DNA of 12,044 bases, from assembly GCA_030533035.1 (NCBI GenBank), contig JAUNJW010000030.1:1-12044 (forward strand), written 5' to 3'. A program made the translations under genes and the position numbers. The stretch's first letter is position 1. Every line of letters begins with the position of its first letter. The notes beneath the pieces were generated by a model, which was not told the DNA's origin, ran no database searches, and saw only the letters and a program-made list of their open reading frames with translations. This stretch comes from Erysipelotrichaceae bacterium (GTDB taxonomy: Bacteria > Bacillota_I > Bacilli_A > Erysipelotrichales > Erysipelotrichaceae). Positions 11,475 through 12,044 of this stretch are shown here, one piece after another.

Positions 11475-12044
11475 ATGTTTTTCAAGGTTGCGCTTCTCAT
11501 CTTATTCTTCGCGGTCATGATCGGAATCGGCTTCATGTACCGCCACAGTTCCGCTGATGTCAACGGTTTTGTCCTCGGCGGCCGGTCTGTCGGCCCCTGG
11601 GTCACAGCCTTCGCATATGGTACATCTTACTTCTCCGCGGTTATCTTCGTCGGCTATGCCGGCCAGTTCGGCTGGAAATACGGCATCGCCTCCACCTGGA
11701 TCGGGATCGGCAACGCGCTGATCGGTTCCCTTCTGGCCTGGGTTATTCTCGGCAGAAGAACCAGAATCATGACCCAGCATCTCAACTCCGCCACCATGCC
11801 CCAGTTCTTTGAGGCAAGATTCGGCTCCTCAGCACTGAAGATCGCCGCTTCCGTCATCACCTTCATCTTCCTGATTCCCTACACAGCCTCCCTGTACAAC
11901 GGTCTTTCCAGACTGTTCGGAATGGCCTTCAATATCGACTATTCCATCTGCGTCATCGTCATGGCTGTCCTGACCGGCGTCTATGTCATCGCCGGCGGCT
12001 ACATGGCCACAGCGATCAATGACTTCATCCAGGGCATCATCATG
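11475..12044 (+). CDS. Sodium:solute symporter (SSS family), C-terminus outside window
   Basis: The first 190 residues are visible, out of roughly 450-500 in the family. Seen: helix 1 at 4-21; then the family motif GFVLGGRSVGPWVTAFAYGTSYFSAVIFVGYAG (31-63), in which LGGR and the helix-2 Ser/Thr-rich stretch are typical of SSS carriers; MPQFFEARFGSSALKIAAS (108-126), the conserved P-F-RFGS loop; and GVYVIAGGYMATAINDFIQGIIM (168-190), the helix-5/6 block (GGYxAxxxxDxxQG). These mark a Na+-coupled uptake carrier in the cytoplasmic membrane. Resemblance to PutP (proline) is general; the PutP-specific helix-2 residues are not matched, so the substrate is undetermined. The ATG at 11475 has a perfect AGGAGG 8 bases upstream. 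The strong promoter and operator-like boxes suggest repression by YerC. Confidence 0.93.
   Translation, partial: MFFKVALLILFFAVMIGIGFMYRHSSADVNGFVLGGRSVGPWVTAFAYGTSYFSAVIFVGYAGQFGWKYGIASTWIGIGNALIGSLLAWVILGRRTRIMTQHLNSATMPQFFEARFGSSALKIAASVITFIFLIPYTASLYNGLSRLFGMAFNIDYSICVIVMAVLTGVYVIAGGYMATAINDFIQGIIM

Noticed and set aside
11475..12044. Naming the symporter putP and linking it to proB as a proline system
   Set aside because: The family match is only at SSS level, helix-2 residues differ from PutP, and proB is about 9 kb away with a separate promoter. The substrate is left open.
1..12044. Mobile element, CRISPR, tRNA or defence island
   Set aside because: No transposase, integrase, direct-repeat array, tRNA-like cloverleaf or recognised defence gene was found. 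Codon use and GC look even across the window by eye.

Overview
The window looks like chromosomal DNA from a moderately GC-rich Bacillota (Firmicutes). Supporting this are strong AGGAGG-type ribosome sites, TATAAT/TTGACA-type promoters, a YerC/YecD-type TrpR-family regulator, a short glutamate 5-kinase without a PUA domain, and a lipoprotein resembling DUF5052. An Erysipelotrichaceae-like host is my best guess, but this is an impression, not a phylogenetic result. Twelve protein-coding genes fill almost all of the window, two of them cut by its edges. I see no rRNA, tRNA, CRISPR array, insertion sequence or phage gene. No gene-free stretch exceeds about 150 bases.

Left part (1-3028). A class I DAHP synthase (first step of aromatic amino acid synthesis) runs leftward out of the window. 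Upstream of it lies a leftward membrane-anchored trypsin-like protease with an unrecognised cytosolic alpha/beta domain. The protease is divergent from proB (glutamate 5-kinase), and the gap between them holds a 26-bp near-palindrome and an apparently leaderless promoter. proB ends in a terminator whose stem contains its own stop codon. A convergent gene for a small, very acidic repeat protein follows.

Middle part (3029-8813). A leftward cluster carries a MoxR AAA+ ATPase, a DUF58 protein and a DUF4129-like membrane protein, joined by ATGA overlaps; this is the widespread MoxR/DUF58 module. It is followed by a MATE exporter, a secreted lipoprotein and a YfcE-type phosphodiesterase. The last three probably form their own transcription unit, with a promoter just upstream of the MATE gene and no terminator separating them from the MoxR group.

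Right part (8814-12044). A second, diverged MATE exporter runs rightward and converges on an AlkZ-related DNA-glycosylase-like gene. That gene lies behind the terminator of yerC. yerC is divergent from a sodium:solute symporter that leaves the window. The yerC-symporter intergenic region is the most informative regulatory segment: good promoters in both directions overlap copies of a TTAA-N4-TTAA element whose 8-bp periodicity resembles tandem TrpR operators. This suggests that YerC controls both itself and the symporter.

I did not find a convincing new multi-gene defence or mobile system. The best leads are the YerC operator layout, the hybrid TM-protease with its leaderless/palindromic control region, and the acidic repeat protein.
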